Shown here: piece by piece, positions 1 to 9,296 of the stretch | Position numbering within the stretch: position 1 is the first letter of the stretch | Layout: every line of letters starts with the position of its first letter | Notes under the pieces: generated by a model | The model's input: only the letters and a program-made list of their open reading frames with translations | The model's database searches: none | Told to the model about the DNA's origin: nothing | Made by a program: the position numbers and the translations under genes | DNA from: Cercospora beticola | Lineage: Eukaryota > Ascomycota > Dothideomycetes > Mycosphaerellales > Mycosphaerellaceae | Length of the DNA: 64,000 bases | Assembly (NCBI RefSeq): GCF_033473495.1 | Contig: NC_088936.1 | Span: 3,286,001 to 3,350,000, forward strand | Reading direction: 5' to 3'

Positions 1-166
1 CTGCGAAAGAAGTAGAGTAATGTCTTATAATTGTAATCATCGTAACGGTCATATTTATGAATCGTGCTCGTTACTCTCTAAACAACATCGTCGACTTCTC
101 TGCAAGCCCTCATCATTATATCAATCAAATCATTGTATCATCGTTGAAAATCGTACTTTATCATCA
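1..166. other. 3' flank of the first gene
   Basis: AT-rich sequence downstream of the minus-strand gene that ends at 167. It probably holds that gene's 3' UTR. I see no supported gene here. Confidence 0.4.
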
Positions 167-1134
167 TCATCGTGTTTGTGCGTGAAAGATGCCTTCGAAT
201 TGCTCCTCTTGAACCCTCCTTCGCTCGCGTCGGTGTAGCAACAGAACCACGAGACCCATAACGACGAGGAGGATGGGTATGCCAAGACCGAGACCAATAC
301 CCAGACCAAGTTCTGTTGCGCGATCGAATTGAGACATCGAAACTGGCGTGAAGACGAACGGTTCCGACGCGGCCGTAGCATCGGGTGAGGATTCGATGAT
401 GCTTGGGTTAACCATCGTGGTCATGCCCGACGATTCTGCTGCACTTGCAGACATCTCGGTTGCAGTCGTCTCTGCAGCTGCTGAGGTCATGTCCGATTCT
501 GTTGCCTCTGTCGTGGTGCTCGCGGCTTCCATGGTCACGCTCGATGGCTCCTCGGTAGTCATGCTGGCCGATTCTTCGGTGGTCGTGCTGGGGGCTGTTT
601 CTGAGGCCATGGCTGCTGCTGTCGTTGCTGCTGTGCTTTCCTCTGCTGCCGATGTCTCAGCTCCGCTGGTCGCAGAAGGCGTAGCATCATCAGACGCCGA
701 AGGTACAGCTGCTGGTGCTGCCGCGGCTCCAGCTGCCGCTACAGTGAAGACTGGGCTGCTTGCCACACATTGCTCGCACTCGTTTGGAAGATCACTCTTC
801 TGCAGCCTGAAGTAGACCTCAGGACTGAACTGGTTGGCCTCCGACTCTGCACCTGGAGCCATCCACGGATACGAGTTCGTGGTAGGAGGCAGGTTCTCTG
901 ATAGACAATCAGTTGCAGCCCAGAAATTCTGAATGATCGATACCAACCTCCGAGGATGTCGACCGTGTAGCTACCATCGTCGGCACTTGGGCCTCGCCAC
1001 AACTGCAATGTTGTCAAGGGCCATGGCGATGTCCAGCTGACGTTGACCTGCGATCCCGCCTCCAAGGTGTTCACAACGCCTATAGGCGTGATGAATCCCA
1101 ATTGGGCTGCTTGTAGCACGACCAGGGCTGCCAT
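167..1134 (-). CDS. Ser/Thr-rich secreted, single-pass membrane surface protein
   Basis: Two exons, 948-1134 and 167-897, separated by a 50-nt intron (donor GTTGGT, acceptor TATCAG) that joins the frames into 305 residues. The N-terminus is hydrophobic (MAALVVLQAAQLGFITPIG), consistent with a signal peptide although it has no basic start. A short ectodomain follows, with a Trp/Pro-rich stretch (VSWTSPWPLTTLQLWRG) and one Cys pair (NECEQC). Next comes about 130 residues of Ser, Thr, Ala and Glu repeats, probably O-glycosylated, then a Gly/Leu-rich membrane span (GLGIGLGLGIPILLVVMGLV) and a basic cytosolic tail beginning HRRERRR. This matches the layout of fungal Kre9/Knh-like or Wsc-like wall-associated proteins, but I recognise no named family. 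Role in the cell surface is inferred. The open frame antisense to the repeat is a shadow. Confidence 0.75.
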
Positions 1135-2402
1135 CGTAACTCTTGCACACGCGTCACGCGCGTACTCCTCAAATTGTTCGGACGGGCAATCTCGGTGCTC
1201 ACAAGCTTGAGTCCTTACGAACTGTTGACCAGCAACGTACAACTCACGCACGACAACGCAGAAGAGGAACAAGAAGCGCAAAAAGCCCAGGAAGCGTGCA
1301 TCCCGCGCGGTACTTACTATACCATCTTCCTCATCGCTCTCGCCAGTGCCTTTACCACCGCATCCGCGGTATTTGGCGTTGTGGCACCTACGGCCAATGC
1401 GCATGAAAGCGGGCATGTGAGGTACTGGACGAATTGGGAGCTCGGTGGAAGCTGCGCGGACGAACTCTAAAGTCGACGCAAAGCCAGAATGTGGGTCTGG
1501 ACAGCAGCCACATGAGAGAGCTCAGATAATTTTTGACCGAGGCTTCCATACAGAGCATGAGCACGAAGCCACAGCATCAAATTCTTGTTGGCATAAGGTT
1601 AAATCGAAGGTTCCTGCTCAGGTGCCGTCTGGAGAAATCCGGAGCAGGACTTCACGTCGCCTCTTCTCCGCACTTGACCGCCCGACTTGGCTGACTGTGT
1701 GCGTGTCCTTTGGGAAATGGGCCGAGCAACGAGCGGCGAGCAGACGGCACCTCCGCTTTGCACGCGGCACACGACTGTCGATACAGCGCCACATGTCAAT
1801 GAGAAGACAGCGGATCAAGCTCCTCGGCTCAGCAGCTGGGTACGAGCATCAGATAGAGATACCAAGACGCGTCCCACGTCGCTGAGTCGTTCGCGGTCCA
1901 TGGCTGTCTTTTCATCAGGTGCTGTAATAATGAAAAGGATGAATCATGATTGTTCTTCGAAATTGCGCCAAGATGATCTGATCTTCAGTTGCAAGTCGCT
2001 CGTGCGCCTTCGCAACGCTCTCATGAAGGCTTGCTGACGGAGGAGATCCTGCACGAGCGACACGGAAGAGCAGAGTAGAGCAGAGCAGAGCAGCTCGTAG
2101 CTCGGAGCCGAAAATTATAAGAGAAGTTGTCGATCCTGTGGAGTGGGCAGATGAGGAACTGATGGAGAGAACAGCCGAAGCTCGAAGCCTGTGCCTCCTG
2201 CCTCAGGCGGTAACGGCATCACGTTGTTCCTGTCCGGTGGCACTCGGCTGAGGGACGACGACACGACACGACAGTGTCGACTGATCCGCGTTTGCCATGG
2301 CACTTGGACCGCCATGCTCTCTTGTAGAAACACAGCTTACGCTTCGCAGCTCAGAGGTAATGTAGACCTAATCACTATCTTCTCAGAAGCACCTGCATCA
2401 CA
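1135..2402. other. Gene-free spacer, divergent promoter region
   Basis: Lies between the 5' end of the surface-protein gene and the start of the acyl-CoA dehydrogenase gene, so it must carry both promoters. Several open frames occur, but none shows a recognisable domain or convincing composition. A short imperfect CAGAG/CAGAGTAGAG repeat sits near 2069-2094. Confidence 0.5.
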
Positions 2403-3797
2403 ATGTCAACCAATACAACTCTGGAGCACCCAGCTCTGGCACGAATCCCCGCATGGGTACAAGAGAAGCTCTCCCCCAAAGCCGTAGACATCATCCAGCG
2501 CGTTCACGACTGGGTTGAGAATGAGTGTATACCCGCCGAGCCCATTGTCAAGGCTCAGCTCAAGCAGTATGGCAATTGGAAAACTCCACCGCTTATCACA
2601 GAGCTGCGTGCTCGCGCCAAAGAGGCAGGACTGTTTAACTTGTTCTTGCCAAAGAGCTTCGGCAAGTATTCGCCAGGCCTCACGAATTTAGAATACTCTT
2701 GTGCTGCAGAGATCATGGGCAGGTGCTACTGGGCAGCTCAAACACTGAACTGCCATGCTCCAGACACCGGCAACATGGAGCTGCTTGCAAAATACTGCAA
2801 CGAAGAGCAGAAGAAGAAATGGCTAGAACCTTTGCTCAATGGCGAGACCTTTTCTGCATATTCAATGACAGAGCCTGACGTCGCCTCGTCCGATGCCACA
2901 CAAATTTCCTGCCGGATAGAACGGGACCCCAAAGATCCGAAATGGCTAATCATCAACGGAAGGAAGCTATATGGCAATTGCAAGTGGAATGAAGAGCTTG
3001 GCTTTTATATCCTCATGGGCTGCAGCGACCCAAACAATTCCGATGCTTGGAAGCGACACACTATGGTGATCGTGCCCAAAGACACGCCTGGCTTCAGCAT
3101 GATCCGCAATCTTACCATTATGGGCTACGACCACGCACCCGAAGGCCATGGAGAGTACCTGTACGAGAATGCGCGTGTGCCCGCAGAGAACATCATCCTA
3201 GGCGAAGGGCGTGCCTTCGAGATAGCACAAGGCCGCCTCGGCCCTGGGCGCATGCACCACTGCATGCGTCTCATCGGACAAACAGAACGTGCTTACGAGC
3301 TTGCACTTCTACGCTGCATAGATCCCCAGAAGAAGCCCCGTGGTCGCTTCATTGGTGACTATGACAGCAACATCGAGCGTCTTGCCTCGATGCGCATGCA
3401 GCTTGATTCTATGCGACTGATCGTAATGAACGCTGCCCACACAATGGATGTCAAAGGCAACAAGGCTGGTCGTTACGCCATTGCACAGTCCAAGATCATG
3501 GTGCCAGAAACGGCAGCCAAGATCATTGATGATTGCATGCAGCTGTACGGCGGGCAGGGCCTCACGCAACATACCCCGCTGCCCGAGATGTGGACATATG
3601 CGCGCTTCGTCCGAGTTGCCGATGGACCAGATGCAGCACATCGCCATCAAGTGGGTCGAGATCAACTCAAGACTGCACCAGAATTCAAGAAGAGGCATGA
3701 AGGATATGCAAAGAGGTATACAGAGCTTTGCGACAAGTGGAAGGTCGAGGAAGAGACATTTGGGGCGCCCAAGAAGAGGCGCGACTCTGCGATGTGA
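2403..3797 (+). CDS. Acyl-CoA dehydrogenase, ACAD10/11-like
   Basis: Single exon, 464 residues. FAD-dependent alpha,beta-dehydrogenation of an acyl-CoA thioester is the family reaction. Visible signatures are the flavin-proximal YSMTEPDVASSDATQ segment, the beta-domain block beginning WLIINGRK, the LGPGRMHHCMR helix of the C-terminal all-alpha domain, and the QLYGGQGLTQ and RVADGPDAAH blocks near the C-terminus. These put it closer to the long ACAD10/11 branch than to short-chain enzymes, but it lacks the kinase-like N-terminal domain of animal ACAD11. The tail is basic (PKKRRDSAM) and does not end in a canonical SKL-type peroxisomal signal; no mitochondrial presequence is obvious either. Substrate chain length cannot be read from the sequence. 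It converges on the J-BTB gene. Confidence 0.93.
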   Translation: MSTNTTLEHPALARIPAWVQEKLSPKAVDIIQRVHDWVENECIPAEPIVKAQLKQYGNWKTPPLITELRARAKEAGLFNLFLPKSFGKYSPGLTNLEYSCAAEIMGRCYWAAQTLNCHAPDTGNMELLAKYCNEEQKKKWLEPLLNGETFSAYSMTEPDVASSDATQISCRIERDPKDPKWLIINGRKLYGNCKWNEELGFYILMGCSDPNNSDAWKRHTMVIVPKDTPGFSMIRNLTIMGYDHAPEGHGEYLYENARVPAENIILGEGRAFEIAQGRLGPGRMHHCMRLIGQTERAYELALLRCIDPQKKPRGRFIGDYDSNIERLASMRMQLDSMRLIVMNAAHTMDVKGNKAGRYAIAQSKIMVPETAAKIIDDCMQLYGGQGLTQHTPLPEMWTYARFVRVADGPDAAHRHQVGRDQLKTAPEFKKRHEGYAKRYTELCDKWKVEEETFGAPKKRRDSAM

Positions 3798-4097
3798 TAA
3801 CATGGCCTAGTATGACTATTTTCCATCATGCAACAGTCATTCATGGCATAAGTACGAAACACGGAATAATGAATCCTTATGGACATAGCATCCACAAAAC
3901 AGCCGCCAATCATTGACTCTTCCCTCATTATCCCAGATCACGGGCTTGCTTGCCTTCGCAAAACATCTGGCCGAGCCAGATCGTGCCTTGAACATGTACA
4001 TCTGGCGGCCTGCGCCAGGGCTTTTAGTAAGCAATCCTCATCATCCGGCAAAAGAAAGGAGCATCCAGTCCGAAGATTATACCCGCACTCAAAACGC
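3798..4097. other. Convergent 3' spacer
   Basis: Three hundred bases between the stop codons of two convergent genes. Presumably both 3' UTRs; nothing else supported. Confidence 0.5.
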
Positions 4098-5142
4098 TCA
4101 CTTGGAATCCCTCTGCTTATGCCACCTTGGCGCAAGATCCACGATTCTTCCCTTAGGAGGACATTGTGTCTTGTGCAGTAGAATCTCTCGAACCAGATCG
4201 TACGAGAATTCAGGATGGAAGTAATCGTATGCTCGATGCGGGAACCAATGTTGGCCAGAGTTCTCAGCGTAGATGTCGACCATCATCTGTCGTATGGGGC
4301 TGCCGGGAGTAGTGCGTTCGTAGATTGCTTTCACGACTTTGCAATTGGGGAATGTGCGGCCACCTTTCGCGTCTCGTCTGTCGATTGATGCGGCGAGAGT
4401 TGTGATGACTTGGTCGCAGAAGGCGTCGTCCTGTGTTCTGTGAGTGTGTATAACTAGTAAGACCTGTAAGACGCCTTTGACGCACCTTGACCTTCTCGCC
4501 AAAAATATAAAGCTTCGCTAAGAAGTCATGTTCGGCTTTCACAATCGTCGAACCATCGGCCTCCTCTGTCGCTGCAAGCACTGCTTCGGACAGCTCAGTG
4601 AAGATTTCACCATGGTACACGAAATGCGCATACGCTGCTACGACATCGTCCTCGTCTGTGAAACCAATGCCATTTCGCCTTGCGATCTCAGCTTGATCTC
4701 GAAAGAAGGCAGAACGCACGGTCAGGAAGTGCAAATGAACTTTGAACTCGTCGTTCTCGCTGTGGAGGACGACGATCTCTTCTGTGAAGCGCGTGCGTCT
4801 CTGGCGTTTCACCATTCGTGTCTTCTGATGTCGCTCCCACTCGTCCCATTGGGCCTTGATTGCTGGATATCGTGAGTTGTACGCTTTACGAGAAGCCGAG
4901 TCAGACAGTGTCTCGTATGCTGCCTGGAGCTGTCGTCGGCGTCAACACAGTCACTAGTAAATTGTGCTACATTATCGTACATGCTGGAAGGCCACAGTAC
5001 TCTTTGCAGTCCTCGTCGGAGTCACTTTGTCAGGATGATGCTTCTTGGCCGCGGCATGATAGGCTTTTTTCAATTGTGCTCCGGTTGCATTGTATGCTAC
5101 GTCGAGCACTCTGTAATGGTCTTGATCTACCGGTTCTTTCAT
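4098..5142 (-). CDS. J-domain / BTB-POZ fusion protein
   Basis: Three exons (4981-5142, 4486-4929, 4098-4430) with introns of 51 and 55 nt. Splicing gives 312 residues in one frame. Residues about 6-75 form a J domain: DQDHYRVLDVAYNATGAQLK, then KKHHPDKV with the HPD motif that stimulates Hsp70 ATPase, then helix IV in LQAAYETLSDSASRKAYNSR after the first intron. A linker rich in Trp, Glu and Arg leads into a BTB/POZ fold: VHLHFLTVRSAFFRDQ, AYAHFVYHGEIFTELSEA and FLAKLYIFGEKVKDDAFC. A short C-terminal region resembles the tail of the BTB gene at 18.3 kb (HPEF...DLV...RWHKQ). The BTB part could start alone at an ATG at 4815, but the frame is open through to the J domain and the splice sites fit. 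Known roles: J domains recruit Hsp70, and BTB domains dimerise or bind Cullin-3. A combined chaperone/adaptor role is inference. Confidence 0.75.
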
Positions 5143-5469
5143 GACGAGTGACGAACCAGACGTCTGCCGTGCTCTCCGATGAGTCGGTTGCAGTGAGACA
5201 AAGGGGAGAAGCTCACGAGATGGCACGTGTTGGTTGGCACAGACATCGTTCTGCAATTGTAATTGGATGTCGAGGGTATGCCGCAAATGCGGAGATGAGT
5301 TGACATGGCAACCATAACCATAAGCGAACACGTCTGCACGTGACGGCCTTCTCCACTTCTATCACTTTGACATCGTCCAAGAAATACCGTCACCATGCCT
5401 CGCACGACGTCGAACATACATGTGGAAGCCGCAGTGCTTCTTCCACGGCTTGTGAAGCTGATCAGCATG
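5143..5469. other. Spacer upstream of the J-BTB gene
   Basis: Promoter space for the J-BTB gene and 3' UTR of the next gene. I see no coding signal or recognised element. Confidence 0.4.
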
Positions 5470-6205
5470 CTAATCCTCCTCCAACTCCGCGAGCTCTTCC
5501 TGCACATCAAGTTCTCGCAGCTCGTCAGCGTGCATCTTCTTCCGGAGCGCAATCTTCTTCAGCTCAAACTCCAGCTTCTGCTTCGGATGTGCCGTGGATA
5601 GCGACTTCTTGGTCGGGGGCTCTGTGGTAGGTTGCAGTGGGATATGTTCATTGGCGTCGGGTTCGGTAATTTCGTCAGTCAGATCGATCACAATCGACTT
5701 GCGCTTCCCCAATGTCTTGCGTGCAGGTGCTTTCGCCTCTTCGACAACTACCTCCGGTGCGTCATGGTCTTCCATCAACCGAGCGTAGAATGCTGAACAC
5801 TCATTAGCACGTCCTCGAAAAAGTCGCGCACCCATATTGGACGACGATATACCTTCAGCGTCCTTGAACATTGCAGTAGTGTTCTTCGAACCCATGCCCG
5901 GCTTCTTAATGTCTGTTTGGTGGACAACCTCGAGATGCGTGCGGAGTGCGTTTGTGTTGGAGAGTCTGGCGCCACAGAGCAGGCGATCGTCGCCCAGGAC
6001 GCGACAAAAGTGCTCCCCAATAGCGATACGCGGCAGCCCATCTTCGTCGTTTTCGAATGCCGGAGCGCGGTCGGGCAACTTTTCGAGTTCCAGGTAGGCG
6101 CGATACGAGGGCTACAATCAGTGAGCTCAGCGTTCGCAGGCAAATCTGTTGGGTTGAGCTCACAGAATCACGCTGTAGGCGCTCGAACGAGGTTCCCTTT
6201 CCCAT
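5470..6205 (-). CDS. CCHH zinc-knuckle protein, array member 1
   Basis: Exons 6164-6205 and 5470-6111 with a 52-nt phase-0 intron (GTGAGC...TTGTAG); 227 residues. The first exon encodes a 14-residue leader. The second opens with a Tyr-containing helix (PSYRAYLELEKLPDRAPAFE) and a block ending in IGEHFC. A C-x9-C-x12-H-x4-H motif follows (C of HFCRV, C of LLCGARL, H of RTHLEVVH), which looks like a C2H2 finger with an enlarged first loop. The middle is low in structure, with a basic KRK patch and an acidic run. The C-terminus is a charged helix (LEFELKKIALRKKMHADELR) ending in an acidic LAELEED tail. It is paralogous to the next two genes. Function is unknown; DNA, RNA or protein binding are all possible. 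Confidence 0.72.
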
Positions 6206-6626
6206 TTTGTGAAGCGATGAGTTGTATTCCGTGTATAATGAGAAAGGAATCGAGAAGTTCTTGCGGCGGAGTTTTGTGGGCGCGGACGCGGAGGCGAAGC
6301 GCGCACTTGCCTCCCGCCATGAAGTCGCTGGTGATGGAAGGTGCCATCTGGCTCCCAGCTGCCGTCGCCGGAATCACAGCGGACCGATCACGACCAAGAC
6401 TGATGGTGACTGGAAAAGTGGAAGTCATCAATGAGGCGACAAACATTACTTGATACCAATATCCGTAAGCTCTGCGCTGATTCATCTTCTGCTTGTCCCA
6501 AAGCCGGGTCCGGTGATGCAGCTCGTGGGGACCCATGAGCGCCACCTCTTCCGATCTCTGGCTGTTTGTAGGCATCTGCGACTCTCCTGGACTCTTGGCC
6601 CGCACCGCGCCTAGTCTCCTAGTCCC
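6206..6626. other. Spacer with an unexplained minus-strand open frame
   Basis: Promoter space between array members 1 and 2. A minus-strand open frame with an ATG at 6575 starts MPTNSQRSEEVALMGPHELH and continues with an Arg/Trp/Tyr-rich stretch ending YGYWYQ just before a possible GTAATG donor. It could be the first exon of a small gene, but I could not find a downstream exon that keeps a good frame, and its open frame overlaps exon 1 of array member 1. Confidence 0.2.
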
Positions 6627-7575
6627 CTAGTCTCGCAGCATTGAGTTCTCGACGCTCGAATTGACAGCTTTTTCCATCGCACTCTTCCTTTTCAGTAAGC
6701 GCCTTTTACGCAGCTTCTTCTCCATGAGCCGCTGCTCTGCCTCCAGTCTCTTGACATGCACTTCATCCATGGCTATCTCTGCCTCGAGCTCTTCCAGTTC
6801 TTCATCGACATCATTCTCTTGCCCAGTTGAGCTATTATTCTTCATACTCTGGTCATTGCCTGTCACACCGGAGTTGTGTTCTCCCGCAGTGAAGCCGTTC
6901 TCTTCCACAGTGAAGTTGTTGTCTTCCACAGCGGGGCCGATATCTTCTTCATCCAAGTGGTCATCCTCCCTCGGCTCAGCTGCAATAGAATCGCCAGACC
7001 AGGTCGGTGACGTCGCACCACGAGCGACGTCTTCTTCTGGGGTCATTCGTTCCGCAACAAAATGGTCAACGAACGTGTGACCCTTGCGTTCAGGACTCCT
7101 GCTCGTATAATTCATCAAGGCTCGGTAGAAAGCTGCGTTGCCGTTAGCGTTACACGACGATAAAAGAAGATCCGAAGCAGGAGTCACACCATTTGCTCGC
7201 TCGCACGCTTCTCCGTCGTGGTACGGTACTGATTTTGGACGATGCTGCCGGTCTACGCCATGTTTCTCCTCGATATGCCTCAACAAGTCATTTCGTGTTG
7301 TCAATCGTCTGCCACATATCCCGCCCCGCTCGTTGTGAGCTCTGCGGGGCCAGCGGCAGAACACCTCGCCGATTTCTACTACTGGATAACCATTGACATC
7401 AAAATCGAAACACGGTGCGCTCTCAGGAAGCCAGACTGACATATAGTACTGTTGATAGGCAGCCTGTCGAGGATAAGTATCTCGCTGGAGGTCAGAGTCC
7501 GGGAGCACTCACCGACTTAGAGCTCAACTTTTGGTGACAATTTCCATCGCTCAATGAGTACCTGCGTGTAGTCAT
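6627..7575 (-). CDS. CCHH zinc-knuckle protein, array member 2
   Basis: Exons 7513-7575 (21 codons, starting MTTRRYSLSDG) and 6627-7463 with a 49-nt phase-0 intron; 299 residues. The intron sits at the same place as in its neighbours, just before the AAYQQYY helix. The core reads VVEIGEVFCRW and then gives C-x13-C-x12-H-x4-H, the second half being ICGRRLTTRNDLLRHIEEKH. A long acidic, Asn/Glu/Asp-rich middle contains degenerate NNFTVEENGFTAGEHN-type repeats. The C-terminal 60 residues form a strongly charged coiled coil with VKRLEAEQRLMEKKLRKRRL, almost the same as in member 3. Longer than its siblings because of the acidic middle. No catalytic motif is visible. Nuclear or scaffold function is only a guess. 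Confidence 0.75.
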
Positions 7576-8102
7576 ACTTGATGCGATATACGCTGTCTCG
7601 CTTCGAGCGCGTGAGCTGGTTATTCGGAAGCGGTCGTGTCGTGGGCAGAACGAAGTCTTTGAACAACCCCGCTATCTTATTAAATGCTATGATCAAGGTT
7701 CACTTGAGGCCCATGTTCCATGTACTCGCGCGGTGCCGGGGCCATTCGTTCATTTCGTTTGCGTTTCCCGGTTCGGACCACAGCAGCAATGGCAAGTAGC
7801 AAAGCACACTGGGCACGACGGGAAGTGCATGTGGCTCGCGAGGTAGATGTTTTTAACCCACGAAGCCACTTCTTAGTGCCAATACTTGGAAGCTCTGCGC
7901 TGCTTTGTTTTTCACTTCTGACCGCGCGACGTCTTGCCTACGATAAGCGAAGTGTCTTCCCATAAGGGCACAGGACGCCAACATGTCTTCTGTCCACGGT
8001 CGTCGTAATATTCCGCGCCTCCGTGGTTTTTGCACAAAAGCCTTGACCTGCATTTGTCCCTGTGTGCTGAAAGCAGCCGGTCATGGACAGTAGTAAAGTC
8101 CA
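7576..8102. other. Spacer between array members 2 and 3
   Basis: Promoter of member 2 and 3' UTR of member 3. Short open frames exist on both strands but none has a recognisable product. Confidence 0.45.
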
Positions 8103-8896
8103 TCACAAGTCGCGTTGCTTCCGCATCGCGTTCTTTCTGCACTCCAGGCGTACCTTGCGCAGCTTTGTCTCAGCGAGTCTCTCCTCGGCCTGCAGCCGCT
8201 TCACTCTCAGCTCTTCCACGACAATCTCGGCATCAATCTCTCTCAATTCCGACTCCAGATCGGCTTCAACGTTTGGCTCGGGTTGGGTGACCACGTTATT
8301 GTTATTGTTGCGTAGAGCCACAGCAGTCGAAGTTCCACGTGGGGCAAAACCCTCTTCCTGGCGCGCCATCTCCGTGTCACCTTGTTCCCTCAACACGTCC
8401 TTTAGATAAACAGACTTGGGCGCCCCGTGATTCATCACGGTCCGATAGAATCCTGTAAAGTGGTCAGCAGCGCAATCACGATCCAAGCCTTCCAGGAGGT
8501 AGCCATCGCACCATCCGCCTCTAGACACATTGCCCTATTGTGGTTCATCTTGATTGGTGGCCGATCTTGCCGCGAAAGTCCATGATGCTCTTCAATGTGC
8601 TTCAAAAGCTCCGTCCGTGATACGTGGCTGCTGCCACATAGCTTCACTCGTCCGCTCCAATGTGCCGAACGCCAGCGGCAAAATCGCTCGCCAATGTTGA
8701 CGATCGGGTAGCCATTCGGGCCCAGGTCAAAGAACGGTGCGTCGTGAGGAAGCGAGTCCAGCACGAAATACTCTTTGTATGCGAGCTAGAGGTCGTCAGC
8801 CAAAGACTTCAATGTGCGGCAGAGAGCACCCACCGAGTTGTCTCGCAGCCCGACGTGGATGTCGGGATGCTGTAGTGTGAAGTTGCTTGTAGCCAT
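8103..8896 (-). CDS. CCHH zinc-knuckle protein, array member 3
   Basis: Proposed exons 8834-8896, 8512-8785 and 8103-8452; 228 residues. Exon 1 is 21 codons and intron 1 (48 nt) is phase 0 just before LAYKEYF, matching member 2. The core reads IVNIGERFCRW with C-x13-C-x12-H-x4-H ending LLKHIEEHH. A second intron of 59 nt (GTGCGA donor, CTGACC branch, TTTACAG acceptor) is needed to rejoin the frame, giving a G-FYRTVMNHG junction. The same stretch is coding in member 2, so the alternative is a single-base frameshift in a degenerating gene. The C-terminal coiled coil contains VKRLQAEERLAETKLRKVRL, nearly identical in pattern to member 2. No function is assigned. Confidence 0.62.
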
Positions 8897-9296
8897 GGTC
8901 GCGCGAGACCCGAACAATGCACCACGCGCGGTCTCTTCCTTGCGAATGCGTATGTTGGTCGCTGGCGTGGTGGAAATGAACGCTGCCGTGTTGATGCCAG
9001 AACGAACCTGTCGGACATCCCTGCCACTTCACATGCGCATCCCAAAGCTTATTCCAGGTCAACGCCGTTTGCACTTGGAAGGTGCCGAAAGTGATGATCG
9101 TTGCATTCATCTCATGTTCGCTATTCGGAAGAGCTCATCTATAAACACCATGCATTACCCATTCATCCATCCCATGCAAAACTCCTGCGCTATGTCTTGA
9201 ACGCTCACTATCATTTCTATGCCATCACACTCATCTCGACGTCGATCGCACCATCGACAAGAATATGCACAAAACTCAGTCGTCGAGCCTCACAGC
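8897..9296. other. Spacer between the array and the exchanger gene
   Basis: Presumed promoter of array member 3 and 3' UTR of the exchanger gene. Nothing else supported. Confidence 0.4.

Noticed and set aside
348..815. Ala/Val/Ser-rich open frame antisense to the first gene
   Set aside because: It is the reverse complement of a Ser/Thr/Ala repeat region; such repeats leave the antisense frame open by composition.
898..947. A 19-nt GT...AG pair in the surface-protein gene
   Set aside because: GTTGGT...ATTCAG is far too short for an intron and does not restore the frame. The 50-nt version ending TATCAG does.
6168..6605. Minus-strand open frame between array members 1 and 2
   Set aside because: The start looks exon-like, but I found no second exon with a good frame, and the rest reads through exon 1 and the promoter of the neighbouring gene.
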